A stretch of DNA of 64,000 nucleotides. It comes from Massilia sp. NR 4-1. Lineage in GTDB: Bacteria > Pseudomonadota > Gammaproteobacteria > Burkholderiales > Burkholderiaceae_D. The notes below the pieces were generated by a model, which saw only the letters and a program-made list of their open reading frames with translations, was not told where the DNA came from and did no database searches. The stretch spans positions 5,084,001 to 5,148,000 of the forward strand of contig NZ_CP012201.1 in the NCBI RefSeq assembly GCF_001191005.1, given 5' to 3'. Shown in pieces: positions 1 through 8,765 of the stretch. Positions within the stretch are counted from its first letter, which is position 1; every line of letters begins with the position of its first letter. The translations under genes and the position numbers were made by a program.

Positions 1-644
1 GTTCGCTGCTGCAGCAGGTGCCGGTGCGCGGCAAGGATGAAGTGGCGGAGCTGGCGAGCGCCTTCAACGCGATGAGCGAGGATCTGGCGCGCAGCCACGC
101 GGAGTTGAACGCCTCGCACCAGACCATCCTGCAGCAGGCGGCGCAGCTGCGTGAACTGAGTATCCGCGACGGGCTGACCGGCCTGTATAACCGCCGCCAC
201 TTCGACGAGCAGGCCGCCACGCTGTTCAACCAGGGCGTGCGCCACCGGCGCCCACTGAGCCTGATGATCGGCGATATCGACCACTTCAAGCGCATCAACG
301 ACCAGTTCTCGCACGCCATCGGCGACGCCGTGCTGCGCCAGGTGAGCGTGCTGCTGCGCGACCATATCCGGCAAAGCGATCTGGTGGCGCGCTATGGCGG
401 CGAGGAATTCGTGCTGGCTCTGCCCGAAACGGCCGGACCGCAGGCGGTGGCCTTGTGCGAGAAGCTGCGCCGCCGCATCGAGGACTATCCGTGGCAGGAA
501 ATCCATCCCGGCCTGAAGGTCACGATGAGCATGGGCGTGTCCGCCGACGCCGCCAGCGGCAGCGCCGAAGCCATGCTGCGCCAGGCCGATGCGCTGCTGT
601 ACCAGGCCAAGGGGGCTGGGCGCAACCAGGTCTGCTTCGCCTAG
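1..644 (+). CDS. GGDEF diguanylate cyclase, C-terminal part (5' end outside window)
   Basis: The frame is open from the window edge, so the N-terminus is missing and 213 residues are visible. The first ~35 residues look like the end of a HAMP linker (VPVRGKDEVAELASAFNAM), followed by a short coiled coil and a complete GGDEF domain. The active-site loop reads GGEEF (bases 396-410). An RxxD inhibitory site (RQSD) lies five residues before it, so the enzyme should make cyclic di-GMP from two GTP and be product-inhibited. The HAMP piece implies a membrane-bound sensor part upstream. The signal sensed cannot be told from here. Confidence 0.93.
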   Translation, partial: SLLQQVPVRGKDEVAELASAFNAMSEDLARSHAELNASHQTILQQAAQLRELSIRDGLTGLYNRRHFDEQAATLFNQGVRHRRPLSLMIGDIDHFKRINDQFSHAIGDAVLRQVSVLLRDHIRQSDLVARYGGEEFVLALPETAGPQAVALCEKLRRRIEDYPWQEIHPGLKVTMSMGVSADAASGSAEAMLRQADALLYQAKGAGRNQVCFA

Positions 645-776
645 CGCTTGGGCCGGAAACTGCTGCCACTGTCCGCATCCGCACAGCCTGCGCCGTCGCG
701 CTGCTGGCGTGCAGCCGCCACACCTGGCACGCAATGAAGTTGCCGCCAGCCGCCGCGCTGCGCGGCTGAGGCGCGT

Positions 777-1694
777 TCAGCGCGGCGCGCTGCCGAACAG
801 CCGCGGCCCGAACAGCACGCAGGTCAGCGCCGCCACGATCAAGCCGATGCCCGCCCACTGCCAGCCGGTGATGACATCGCCCAGCGCCACCATGCCCGCC
901 GTGATGCCGACCACCGGCACGCCCAGGCTGAAGGGCGCCACGCGGTTGGCGGGATGCCGCTTCAGCAGCCCGGTCCACAGTGCATAGCCGACGATGGTCG
1001 CCATCCAGCCCAGGTAGGCCAGCGCAGCCCAGGTGCCGAGTGGTGCGCCGGTCCAGTGCCAGCGGCTTTCCGGCGCATCGAACAGCAGCGAGAGTGCAAT
1101 AAACGGCAGGATCGGCGCCAGGCTGCTCCACACCATGAAGGCCAGCGTGTCGAAATGCGGCGTGGCTTGCTGGGCGCGCCGCACCACGATATTGGAGGCG
1201 GCCCACATCGCCGCGCCGCACAGGCAAAGCAGGAAGCCGTCCAGCGTGGTGCCGCCCGCGAGTGCCTCTGGCCCGAGGTAGTTGATGGCAAAGCAGACCA
1301 GTCCCAGCGCCGCCAGGAACAGTCCGGCCAGCAGCGAGCGGCTGGGGCGCTCGCCCAGCAGAACAAAGCCGTAAAAGGCGGTGAAAAAAACCTGGGTCTG
1401 CAGAATGACGGAGGCCAGCGCCGCCGACATGCCCACCTTCAGCGACAGGAAGACGAAACCGAACTGGCCCACGCCCTGGCACAAGCCATACAGCAGCAGC
1501 CATTTCCAGTGCAGCTTGGGCGGGCGGATGAAGAACACCAGCGGCAGCACGGCAAACAGGAAGCGTCCCGCGCCCAGCTGGAAAGGCGTGAAGTCGCGCA
1601 AGCCATACTTCATCGCCACGAAATTGGTGCCCCAGATCAGAACGACGCACAGCGCCGCCGTGAGATCGCGTCCTGTCAGGGGCGTGCCGTTCAT
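777..1694 (-). CDS. EamA/DMT-family exporter, YdeD-like
   Basis: The 305-residue protein has about ten hydrophobic segments arranged as two EamA repeats. It starts with the typical WGTNFVAMKYGL helix and resembles E. coli EamA (YdeD), an inner-membrane exporter of O-acetylserine and cysteine, in length and in motifs such as the second-repeat ATIVGYALW stretch. The substrate here is inferred only at family level. Its ATG overlaps the stop of the upstream FUSC gene by 4 bp, so the two are probably translated together and may form one efflux operon. It ends convergently with the GGDEF gene. No T-tract terminator is visible in the 132-bp gap. Confidence 0.88.
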   Translation of the reverse strand: MNGTPLTGRDLTAALCVVLIWGTNFVAMKYGLRDFTPFQLGAGRFLFAVLPLVFFIRPPKLHWKWLLLYGLCQGVGQFGFVFLSLKVGMSAALASVILQTQVFFTAFYGFVLLGERPSRSLLAGLFLAALGLVCFAINYLGPEALAGGTTLDGFLLCLCGAAMWAASNIVVRRAQQATPHFDTLAFMVWSSLAPILPFIALSLLFDAPESRWHWTGAPLGTWAALAYLGWMATIVGYALWTGLLKRHPANRVAPFSLGVPVVGITAGMVALGDVITGWQWAGIGLIVAALTCVLFGPRLFGSAPR

Positions 1695-3880
1695 GCCGGT
1701 TTGCCAGCCGCTGTGGCGCCGGGCGCCACGTCGCGCATGATGGCTTCACTATGGATGATGATCTTGTCGGCGTCGGCCTGCAGCAGGCGGATGCGGCGCT
1801 GCACCAGCGGCCAGCCCGACCACGGCACTTCGGCAAAGCTCGATGGAATCGGCGTCAGTGCCTCCATGCCCGCCTTGCGCGGCGCCGCGCCGCCATGCCT
1901 TGCCAGGGCCGCCGCCAGCGTGCGGCCGACTTGGTCATGGCTGTAGAGCAGCATGGCGTTCACCGCATCGACGGGAATATCCTTGGCGTGGCGGCGCAGG
2001 ATGGCGCGCAGCGCCGCCACATGGGCCACCAGCAGATAGTTCTGCACGATGAAGAGATTGATGTCCTCCACCGCGCGCTGCTTGCTGGCCGGCTCGTCGA
2101 GCATGCGCACCAGGGCCGCGCTCAGGCCGGACAGGCTGTCCATCAGGCGTTTGCGCTGGATACGGTAAGGGAAGTCGTTGCGCGACTGGCCTTGCAGCAG
2201 GTCGAAGCTCGCTTCCATATAGCTCAGATTCGCATCCAGTACCTGGCGGATCAGGCGCGGCAGGCTTTGATATTCCCAGTTCGCCAGCACAAAGCTGAAC
2301 ACCGTGGCGACGGCCGCGCCGATGAAGGTGTCGATCAGGCGCTCGGTGATCAGGTTCACGTCATGCGGTGCCACCAGGCTCATTTGCAGCAGGATCATGA
2401 TACTGACCGCGATTGCCGCATAGCGGTAGCGCAGATAGATGAAGGTCGGCGTGGCGATGGTCGACAGCACCAGGCAGGCCAGGATGAAAGCCGGCCAGTT
2501 GAGGAAGCGCAGGATCACGGCGGTGATCACGCAGCCGATCACCGTGCCGACGATGCGGTCGCTGCGGCGCTGCTTGGTCATGCTGAAGCTGGGCTTGAGG
2601 ATGATGACGATGGTCAGCACGATCCAGTAGCTGTGCGCCGCATATGGCAGCAGGCTTCCCACGGCCAGGCCGCAGGCGATCGCCATCGCCACTCGCAGCG
2701 AAAAGCGGAATACCGGCGAATCCATGCGGAAGTGCGACAGCATCAGCTGCAGCTCGTACTTCTGCTGCGAGAGGAAGGGCTGCATATCGGCGTCGACCCA
2801 GAACGGCGTGCCTTCGTAAATCCTCTGGCTCGACACATGCAGCTCGCCGATCATGCGGATGATGGCGCGGATCTTGTTGCGCTGGGCACGCAGCACGGCC
2901 AGCGCTTCCTGGCGCGGCTTGCCGGCGTCGGCTTCGGCCTGCAACTGGTGCAGATGGGCCTCGATGGCCTCCAGCTCCGGCTCGTAGCTGATTGCCGCGT
3001 AGGAGGCCAGCTTGCGCGTCACCGCATACGCCACCGATTCGATGTCGCGCGCGGCCTTGTAGGCGATATCGTGCAGGGTCTTCATGGCCGGCGAATCGAC
3101 CAGGTGGACGCGCAGCTGGGCGTAGTCGGTATGCGTGGACAGGATCAGCTCATACAGGTCCAGCATGCAGACATGGATCTGCACCACGATGGCATCCTTG
3201 CGATTCTGGTGGCTGCGCAGGATCAGATCGCGCGACGCCTGCTGGCGATCGGCCAGCAAGGCCTGGTGGCGTACCAGCTTGTTGAACTGCTCCGTCAGGT
3301 TGTAGCGCACATCGTAGAAGTCAGCCTTGATGTCGATATAGGCGGCCAGCTCGAACAGCGCCTCGGCCAGCACCTGCTGCTTGATGCGGTGGCGCAGCAG
3401 CCAGGCCACGCCCATGGCATAGGCCAGGTAGGCGATGGCGCCCAGCGTGAACAGGCCGACGTGGTGGAAGGCCTGGGCCGGCGTCATCTGGTGCTCCATC
3501 GACATCGTCATGATGAAGAGGGTGGCCAGCTGCAGCGGCATGGACTTCTTCCCATACACCACCATCATGCTGGCGAAGAAGCTGATCAGCACCAGGGTCG
3601 TCATCAGCAGCCAGTAGTAGGGCGCGCATAGGCTGATGAGCAGGGTCACGGCGCTGCACAGCAGCACCGATGCCAGCATCTCGTTGAATTTGTGGCGCAA
3701 GGGGCTGGGCATATCCATCAGCGCCGTGCACAGGGCGCCGATGCCGACCGTCATCGCAGTTTCCATATCGGTGAACTGCAGGGCGAGGAAGGTGATGCCT
3801 ACCAGGCCCGCGCCAAAGCGCAAGCCCAAATGAAAATAGTGGCTATAGAAAAAGGTGCGCGGATTTAAAGCGTAATGCAT
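1691..3880 (-). CDS. FUSC/YccS-family inner-membrane protein
   Basis: About 729 residues. It has an N-terminal cluster of membrane helices, a soluble middle region (roughly residues 180-390) and a second membrane cluster (roughly 395-520) followed by a helical C-terminal tail. This is the YccS/YhfK/aromatic-acid-exporter-like FUSC plan. I chose the ATG at 3880 (MHYALNPRTFF). An in-frame TTG at 3907 would add nine residues, and neither has a clear ribosome site. Members are thought to export small aromatic or organic acids, but the substrate here is unknown. It shares an ATGA overlap with the downstream EamA gene. Confidence 0.85.
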   Translation of the reverse strand: MHYALNPRTFFYSHYFHLGLRFGAGLVGITFLALQFTDMETAMTVGIGALCTALMDMPSPLRHKFNEMLASVLLCSAVTLLISLCAPYYWLLMTTLVLISFFASMMVVYGKKSMPLQLATLFIMTMSMEHQMTPAQAFHHVGLFTLGAIAYLAYAMGVAWLLRHRIKQQVLAEALFELAAYIDIKADFYDVRYNLTEQFNKLVRHQALLADRQQASRDLILRSHQNRKDAIVVQIHVCMLDLYELILSTHTDYAQLRVHLVDSPAMKTLHDIAYKAARDIESVAYAVTRKLASYAAISYEPELEAIEAHLHQLQAEADAGKPRQEALAVLRAQRNKIRAIIRMIGELHVSSQRIYEGTPFWVDADMQPFLSQQKYELQLMLSHFRMDSPVFRFSLRVAMAIACGLAVGSLLPYAAHSYWIVLTIVIILKPSFSMTKQRRSDRIVGTVIGCVITAVILRFLNWPAFILACLVLSTIATPTFIYLRYRYAAIAVSIMILLQMSLVAPHDVNLITERLIDTFIGAAVATVFSFVLANWEYQSLPRLIRQVLDANLSYMEASFDLLQGQSRNDFPYRIQRKRLMDSLSGLSAALVRMLDEPASKQRAVEDINLFIVQNYLLVAHVAALRAILRRHAKDIPVDAVNAMLLYSHDQVGRTLAAALARHGGAAPRKAGMEALTPIPSSFAEVPWSGWPLVQRRIRLLQADADKIIIHSEAIMRDVAPGATAAGKPA

Positions 3881-3944
3881 GTCGATAAACGGCAAAAGGT
3901 CGCGCAAAAACGCCGCCCTGGATCGCAGGGCGGCGCAGGTCTTC

Positions 3945-5687
3945 TTAGAAGATGGACAGGACCGGGTAGCGGCGCCATTCCGGTTCGGCGTGGGCCGCGC
4001 AGTGGTGGAAGATGAAGCCCAGTACCGCCTCCTGGCTGGACAGCAGTTCCGGGTTGGCTTCCTTCCACTTGTCGAATTTCGCCTTCAATTCGGGTTCGGT
4101 GCGCAGCAGCTCGGACGCCAGGTCTTCGAACACATAGTCCGAGATCGCTTCTTTCTTCTCCATGATGGCATTGAAGAAGCCCCAGCGGAAGAAGCTGTCG
4201 TGCGCCTGCGGTTCCAGGGTTTCGACGGCGTAGCGCGCATTGTCCTGGTCCAGGGAGATGATGTAGTCGCCCGGATTCAGCTGGAAGCTGCCTTGGCGCG
4301 CTTCGACCTGCACATCGTCATGGAACATATGGCCTTCATATGGGCCGGGGCGCGAAGCCACGCCGGCGATGTGGTAGTACTGCGCCTGCACGGTGCTGGC
4401 CTGCTCGACGCGCGTCATTTCCACGCCATTCCATTGCAGGCGCTCGATCACTTCGCGCCAGGTCTGCGGCACCACATAGGCTTTCGGCGCGCGCACCACG
4501 GTGTCGGGCAGGAAGTTGCTGTAATACGGGATATCGCGTTCCCACGGCTTGCTGCGGTCGTAGGACAGGCGGGTGTAGTTGCCGATCACGCTGGGCGAGT
4601 ACACGGCTTCGTAACCCTTGAAGCGGAAGCTGGTCGGGTTGGCTTCATCCATCTTCCAGGTCACGGTCCATTCCTTCTGCTCGCGGCCCTGGGCCTTGGC
4701 GGCGGCGCGCAGCTTCTTGATTTCCTCGCCGTTGGCCACGGTGAAGGCCATGGTGATATCCAGCAGGGCGCGCATCGACTCGTAGCGGTCCTTGAAGGGC
4801 TTGAGCATATGCGTTTCCGGCATAAAGCCGATCACATGGTGCAGGGCGGCGAAACCGGTGGAGAAGCGCGGCACTTCCAGGAACTCGGCGATGCCGTCGT
4901 CTGGGCTGTCCTTGATGGGATTGACGTAGGGGCAGGTCGGCCAGCCGCGCGCGTCCATCTCCTGGAAGATGTGCGGCAGCATGGTGTGGCGCAGGAAGGG
5001 ACCAAGACCGCTGCCCAGCTTATCGGCCTGGGTGTGGATCAGCGTCATGGTGTAGCTGTAGTCGGCGCCGTTCGAGGTGTGGGTATCGACCATCACGTCC
5101 GGATCCCATGCCGTCAGGATCTGGTTGAACAGCTTCGCGTTCAGCGTGTCGCATTTCACGAAGTCGCGGTTCAGGTCCAGGTGGCGGCTGTTGCCGCGGA
5201 AGCCGAACAGTTCCGGGCCTTCCTGGTTCGGGCGCGAAGTGTTGGCGCGGTTCAGGCAGCCGTCCACGTTGTAGACGGGGATGAACAGCAGCACGGTCTT
5301 GCCCAGCGCGGCCAGGCGCTGCGGCTCGAAGCACAGGTCGCGCACGATGGCCATGCAGGCGTCCACGCCTTCCGGCTCGCCGGGGTGGATGCCGTTATTG
5401 TTGAAGAAGACGGTACGGCCTTCGCGCTTGATCTGTTCGCGGTCGAACACGCCGTCGGCGCTTACCACGCCCACATGGACCGGGATGCCGGCATCGGAGA
5501 TGCCTGCCTGCTCAAAGCGCAGCACCTGGGGGAAGCGTTTTGCCAGTTCTTCGTAGAAGGCAATGCAATCGGCCCACAGGGTGGTCTGGTTCTGGTTGCC
5601 CTGTTCATAGGGAGTCAGCATTTCACGTTGCATGGTCTGGATCTCAGAGATGGTGGGAAATGAACGCGCACTGGATAAATGCGCCAT
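3945..5687 (-). CDS. M14-family zinc carboxypeptidase
   Basis: 580 residues counted from the ATG at 5687. Zinc-site residues of the M14 family are visible: HPGEPE (His101, Glu104) and the third histidine in DTHTSNG (His203). A substrate-binding Asn-Arg occurs in DLNRDF (residues 172-175). The family removes C-terminal amino acids or acts on related amide substrates. No signal peptide is evident, so a cytoplasmic place is likely. A second ATG at 5633 (MQREMLTPY) is a plausible alternative start. The C-terminal ~200 residues are outside the catalytic core and I cannot assign them. Confidence 0.85.
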   Translation of the reverse strand: MAHLSSARSFPTISEIQTMQREMLTPYEQGNQNQTTLWADCIAFYEELAKRFPQVLRFEQAGISDAGIPVHVGVVSADGVFDREQIKREGRTVFFNNNGIHPGEPEGVDACMAIVRDLCFEPQRLAALGKTVLLFIPVYNVDGCLNRANTSRPNQEGPELFGFRGNSRHLDLNRDFVKCDTLNAKLFNQILTAWDPDVMVDTHTSNGADYSYTMTLIHTQADKLGSGLGPFLRHTMLPHIFQEMDARGWPTCPYVNPIKDSPDDGIAEFLEVPRFSTGFAALHHVIGFMPETHMLKPFKDRYESMRALLDITMAFTVANGEEIKKLRAAAKAQGREQKEWTVTWKMDEANPTSFRFKGYEAVYSPSVIGNYTRLSYDRSKPWERDIPYYSNFLPDTVVRAPKAYVVPQTWREVIERLQWNGVEMTRVEQASTVQAQYYHIAGVASRPGPYEGHMFHDDVQVEARQGSFQLNPGDYIISLDQDNARYAVETLEPQAHDSFFRWGFFNAIMEKKEAISDYVFEDLASELLRTEPELKAKFDKWKEANPELLSSQEAVLGFIFHHCAAHAEPEWRRYPVLSIF

Positions 5688-5809
5688 CGAGGCTGGGATT
5701 GTAGCATTTCGGCCATGTTTTGCCCGCGCAGCGCCTGGCCTTGATCTGCTTCAGATAGCCCGTCCTTGGCTCGTGCTATCAAGGTTGTTCGACCTTGGAG
5801 GAGGTGGCC

Positions 5810-6499
5810 ATGAACAGAATCAGGGGACTGGCGAGCATCATGCTTGCCGTGCTGGCGGCCGGGCCGGCGCAGACAGCGCAGACGGCACAAGCGGCGCGGC
5901 AGGCCGCAGCGCCCATCGCCGCTGAGCGCATGCCGTTGCGGCGGGACGATGCGCCGAGCTGCCGCGAAGGCCTGGGCTTTGCCGGGCCGGCGGTGCTGAC
6001 GGTGCGTTTTGGGTTGATGCGTCTTTTGCTCGATCCCGCCGCCGCGCCGGATTCGGGCTGGCCCGATCCGCGTCCCGACCTGTTGCTGCTGTCGCGTGCC
6101 AGCGATGAACAGCTGGCGCGGCTGGCGCAGCAGCCGTATATATCGGTTCCCTTGCTGGGGCCGGAGCCGGCGCTGCGCCGGCTGCGCGAGTTGGGTCTGC
6201 GCCGCCTGCATGGTTTGGAGGTTTTCGAAGCGCTGGAAGTGAGCAAGGCCGGCGTGCGACTGCGCTTGACGGCGATGCCGGCGCATGGCGGTTTGAGCGC
6301 CTTGCTCGACTTTCAGCAGGGCTGGCGTAGTTGCCGCATCTATGTCAGCGGCGATGAGGGGGAAACGGCCGAGCAGATCGCCGAGCGCCTGCCGGGCGCC
6401 GATATGGCCGTGCTATGGCAGGGCGGCCAGCGGGTGATCCGCGATCTGCGGCGCGAGCTGGTCACGCAGCGCGGTCCGTCCTTGCAGGCAGCGCGCTAA
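5810..6499 (+). CDS. Degenerate metallo-beta-lactamase-fold protein, probably exported
   Basis: 229 residues starting at an ATG preceded by a near-perfect GGAGGAGG ribosome site (5797-5804). An N-terminal hydrophobic stretch followed by Ala/Gln-rich sequence looks like a signal peptide. The core resembles small MBL-fold hydrolases: a strand LLLLS where the HxHxDH zinc motif should follow, LTAMPAHGG, and YVSGDE where catalytic members have SGDT. Here the zinc motif reads SRASDE (residues 95-100), so all metal-binding histidines of that motif are lost. Hydrolase activity is therefore doubtful. A non-catalytic or binding role is inference. Confidence 0.6.
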   Translation: MNRIRGLASIMLAVLAAGPAQTAQTAQAARQAAAPIAAERMPLRRDDAPSCREGLGFAGPAVLTVRFGLMRLLLDPAAAPDSGWPDPRPDLLLLSRASDEQLARLAQQPYISVPLLGPEPALRRLRELGLRRLHGLEVFEALEVSKAGVRLRLTAMPAHGGLSALLDFQQGWRSCRIYVSGDEGETAEQIAERLPGADMAVLWQGGQRVIRDLRRELVTQRGPSLQAAR

Positions 6500-6513
6500 A
6501 CGCTGCCGCAAGC

Positions 6514-6540
6514 CGGAGCGGGAAACGCAGCCCCGCTCCG
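6514..6540. terminator. GC-rich hairpin between convergent genes
   Basis: Perfect 9-bp inverted repeat (CGGAGCGGG / CCCGCTCCG, 9-base loop) in the 49-bp gap between the MBL-like gene and the FMN reductase. There is no T-tract next to the stem, so intrinsic termination is only possible, not clear. Confidence 0.4.
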
Positions 6541-6548
6541 CTGAAGCA

Positions 6549-7118
6549 TCAGGCTTTTTTCGGCGCGTTGGTGTCGGCCCAGGCGCTGAAGGCGGTAATG
6601 AACTTCTGCAGCAGCTCCTTGGTGCGATCGTTGTTCACCTTGCCGTCTTCGCCCAGCAGGCTGGCGGCGTTGCCGATATAGGCTTCGGGCGCCGGCATCA
6701 CCGGGGCGTTCATCGACACCATGGACTGGCGCACGTGGTGGTTGGCGCCGAAGCCGCCGATGGCGCCCGGCGACACCGACATCACCGCGACCGGCTTGCC
6801 ATCCCAGATGCTGTGGCCATAAGGGCGGGATGCGATATCGATGGCGTTTTTCAGCACGCCCGGCACCGAACGGTTGTATTCCGGGGTCACGATCAGGATC
6901 GCGTCGCTGGCTTTCAGCTTGGTGCGGAAGGCGGTCCATACGGCGGGCAGCGGGCCGGTTTCGTCCAGATCCTGGTTGAACAGGCCCAGATCGCCGATCT
7001 CGACGATTTCCAGTTGCAGACCAGCCGGCGCCTGGGCGATCAGCTCCTGTGCAAACTTGCGGTTCAGCGATTCCTTGCGCAGGCTGCCAACCAGAACAGC
7101 GATTTTTTTATCGGCCAT
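6549..7118 (-). CDS. NAD(P)H-dependent FMN reductase (ChrR/YieF-like)
   Basis: 189 residues with a flavodoxin-like fold. An FMN phosphate loop GSLRKESLNRK lies near the N-terminus, and the family motif TPEYNRSVPGVLKNAID sits around residues 79-95. Such enzymes reduce quinones, chromate or azo compounds with NAD(P)H in the cytoplasm. An AGGAG ribosome site lies well placed before the ATG at 7118. It is read in the same direction as the LysR gene upstream, with 46 bp between them, so co-transcription is possible. Confidence 0.9.
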   Translation of the reverse strand: MADKKIAVLVGSLRKESLNRKFAQELIAQAPAGLQLEIVEIGDLGLFNQDLDETGPLPAVWTAFRTKLKASDAILIVTPEYNRSVPGVLKNAIDIASRPYGHSIWDGKPVAVMSVSPGAIGGFGANHHVRQSMVSMNAPVMPAPEAYIGNAASLLGEDGKVNNDRTKELLQKFITAFSAWADTNAPKKA

Positions 7119-7164
7119 GTAAAGCTCCTATTTGAGTAAATGAACAACGATTTGTGAATGTAAC

Positions 7165-8064
7165 CTAAGCCGGCAAAACGTGGGGATTTTCGCGCAGCTC
7201 GTCGTACAGAAATTGCGTCAGCGCCTTGATGCGCGCCACCCGCTTCAGGTCGCGGTGGCTGAGCACCCACAGCTGGGTGTTAAAGCGCGCTTCCGGCGCG
7301 GCCAGCCGCACCAGCTTGCGTTCGCCCTCGGCCAGCATGCAGAGCAGGGGTGCCACGCCCATGCCAGCCAGTGCCGCGTCGCGCATGGCCAGCAGGCTGT
7401 CGGCGCGCAGCGTGATGTTCTGCGGCGGCACATGGGCCGCAATCCATTTCGCCATGCCCAGATGGCTCAGGCTCTCGTCCGGCGCCACCCAGCGCTGCGC
7501 GGCCCAGTCGTCGCGCGCGACGCCCTGTTTTTCCAGCTCTTTCAGGTAGGCGCGCGAGGCGTAAAAGGCGCTCGCCACCATGCCGGCCTTGCGGCCCACC
7601 AGGGTATCCGGCGGCGTGTTCGATGGGCGCACGGCGATGTCGGCCTCGCGCCGCGTCAGGTTCAGGAAGCTGTTGTTGAGGACCAGCTGCAATTGCACGG
7701 CAGGATGGCGCTGGCGGAAGCGCTGCAGGATGGGCATCAGCAGGCCATGGGCCAACGTGTCGGTGGTGGTCAGGCGCACGGTGCCGCTCAGCTCCGCATC
7801 CAGCCCGCCCAGCGCGCGCTGGGCCGTTTCGATGCGTTCCTCGACTTCACCCGCGTGGTCGTGCAGCAGCTCGCCCGCCGATGTCAGCACATAGCCCGAC
7901 TGGAAGCGTTCGAACAGGCGCACGCCCAGCGACTGCTCCAGTCCATCGAGGCGGCGCAGCACGGTGGAATGATTGACGCCCAGTTCGCGCGCGGCGGCCG
8001 AAATGCTGCCGCCGCGGCTGACGGCGGCAAAGCAGCGCAAGTCTTCCCAGTCTAGCTTATGCAT
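7165..8064 (-). CDS. LysR-family transcriptional regulator
   Basis: 299 residues. The N-terminal winged helix-turn-helix shows the LysR pattern (LRCFAAVSRGGSISAAAREL, then VNHSTVLRRLDGLE), followed by a substrate-binding domain of normal length. It is divergent from the GST-SMR pair with 92 bp between the start codons, the usual arrangement for a LysR regulator of its neighbour. The inducer is unknown. An ATGCA-type inverted repeat lies in the shared promoter region. Confidence 0.92.
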   Translation of the reverse strand: MHKLDWEDLRCFAAVSRGGSISAAARELGVNHSTVLRRLDGLEQSLGVRLFERFQSGYVLTSAGELLHDHAGEVEERIETAQRALGGLDAELSGTVRLTTTDTLAHGLLMPILQRFRQRHPAVQLQLVLNNSFLNLTRREADIAVRPSNTPPDTLVGRKAGMVASAFYASRAYLKELEKQGVARDDWAAQRWVAPDESLSHLGMAKWIAAHVPPQNITLRADSLLAMRDAALAGMGVAPLLCMLAEGERKLVRLAAPEARFNTQLWVLSHRDLKRVARIKALTQFLYDELRENPHVLPA

Positions 8065-8100
8065 ATTTGCGGAATTAATCTGCTGATTTTTATAATTTTA

Positions 8101-8114
8101 ATGCATTTTTGCAT
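8101..8114. promoter_or_regulatory. Candidate LysR operator
   Basis: Perfect palindrome ATGCA-TTTT-TGCAT in the AT-rich gap between the divergent LysR and GST genes. A related half copy (ATGCATATTTGCG, 8059-8071) overlaps the LysR start codon. Two similar sites, one across the regulator's own start, would fit autoregulation plus control of the GST operon. Binding is inferred. Confidence 0.45.
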
Positions 8115-8156
8115 AGCCTACACTGGCGATATCAACCATCCAATGAGGACTTTGCC

Positions 8157-8765
8157 ATGCTGACCTTCTACACCGCCAACACGCCCAACGGCCACAAGAT
8201 CGCCATCGCCCTGCAGGAGCTGGAACTGCCGCATGAAACGCGGCGCGTCGATCTGAACGCGGGCGAGCAGCATCGCGCGCCGTTCAGCGAGATGAGCCCC
8301 AACCACAAGATTCCGCTGCTGGTCGATGGCGGGCAGGCCATCTTCGAATCGGGCGCGATCCTGATCCACCTGGCCGACAAGGTGGGGCGCCTGCTGCCGG
8401 CGCAAGGCGAAGAGCGTAGCCGCGTCCTGCAATGGCTGTTCCTGCAGGTGGCCCATATTGGCCCGATGCTGGGCCAGCTCTGGTACTTCCGCCACGGCAC
8501 CCAGGAACACAATGCCCAGGCGCTGGAACGCTATGAGCGCGAAGTGTGCCGCCTGTACGGCGTGATGGAGGCGCAGTTGCAGCGCAGTGAATGGCTGGCC
8601 GACGCGCAGTACTCGATCGCCGACGTCGCCACCTTCCCCTGGCTGCGCAGCTATCATGAACTGGGCCTCGACATCGCCGCCTGGCCGGCGGTGCAAGCCT
8701 GGCTGGCGCGCATCGAACAGCGCCCCGCCGTGCTGCGCGCGCTGGCCGCGCAGCAAGGAGCATGA
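8157..8765 (+). CDS. Glutathione S-transferase
   Basis: 202 residues from the ATG at 8157, with GAGG upstream. The N-terminal thioredoxin-like half begins MLTFYTANTPNGHKI and carries the NHKIPLLVDGG cis-proline and FESGAILIHLA glutathione-binding stretches. The all-helical C-terminal half carries the SIADVATFPWL motif. It resembles the YfcG/YghU group, whose members act as glutathione or disulfide reductases as well as transferases. It overlaps the SMR gene by 4 bp (ATGA), so the two form an operon under the divergent LysR gene. Confidence 0.9.
   Translation: MLTFYTANTPNGHKIAIALQELELPHETRRVDLNAGEQHRAPFSEMSPNHKIPLLVDGGQAIFESGAILIHLADKVGRLLPAQGEERSRVLQWLFLQVAHIGPMLGQLWYFRHGTQEHNAQALERYEREVCRLYGVMEAQLQRSEWLADAQYSIADVATFPWLRSYHELGLDIAAWPAVQAWLARIEQRPAVLRALAAQQGA

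Noticed and set aside
1751..3631. 626-codon plus-strand frame opposite the FUSC gene
   Set aside because: His/Gln/Asp-rich shadow frame without recognisable motifs.
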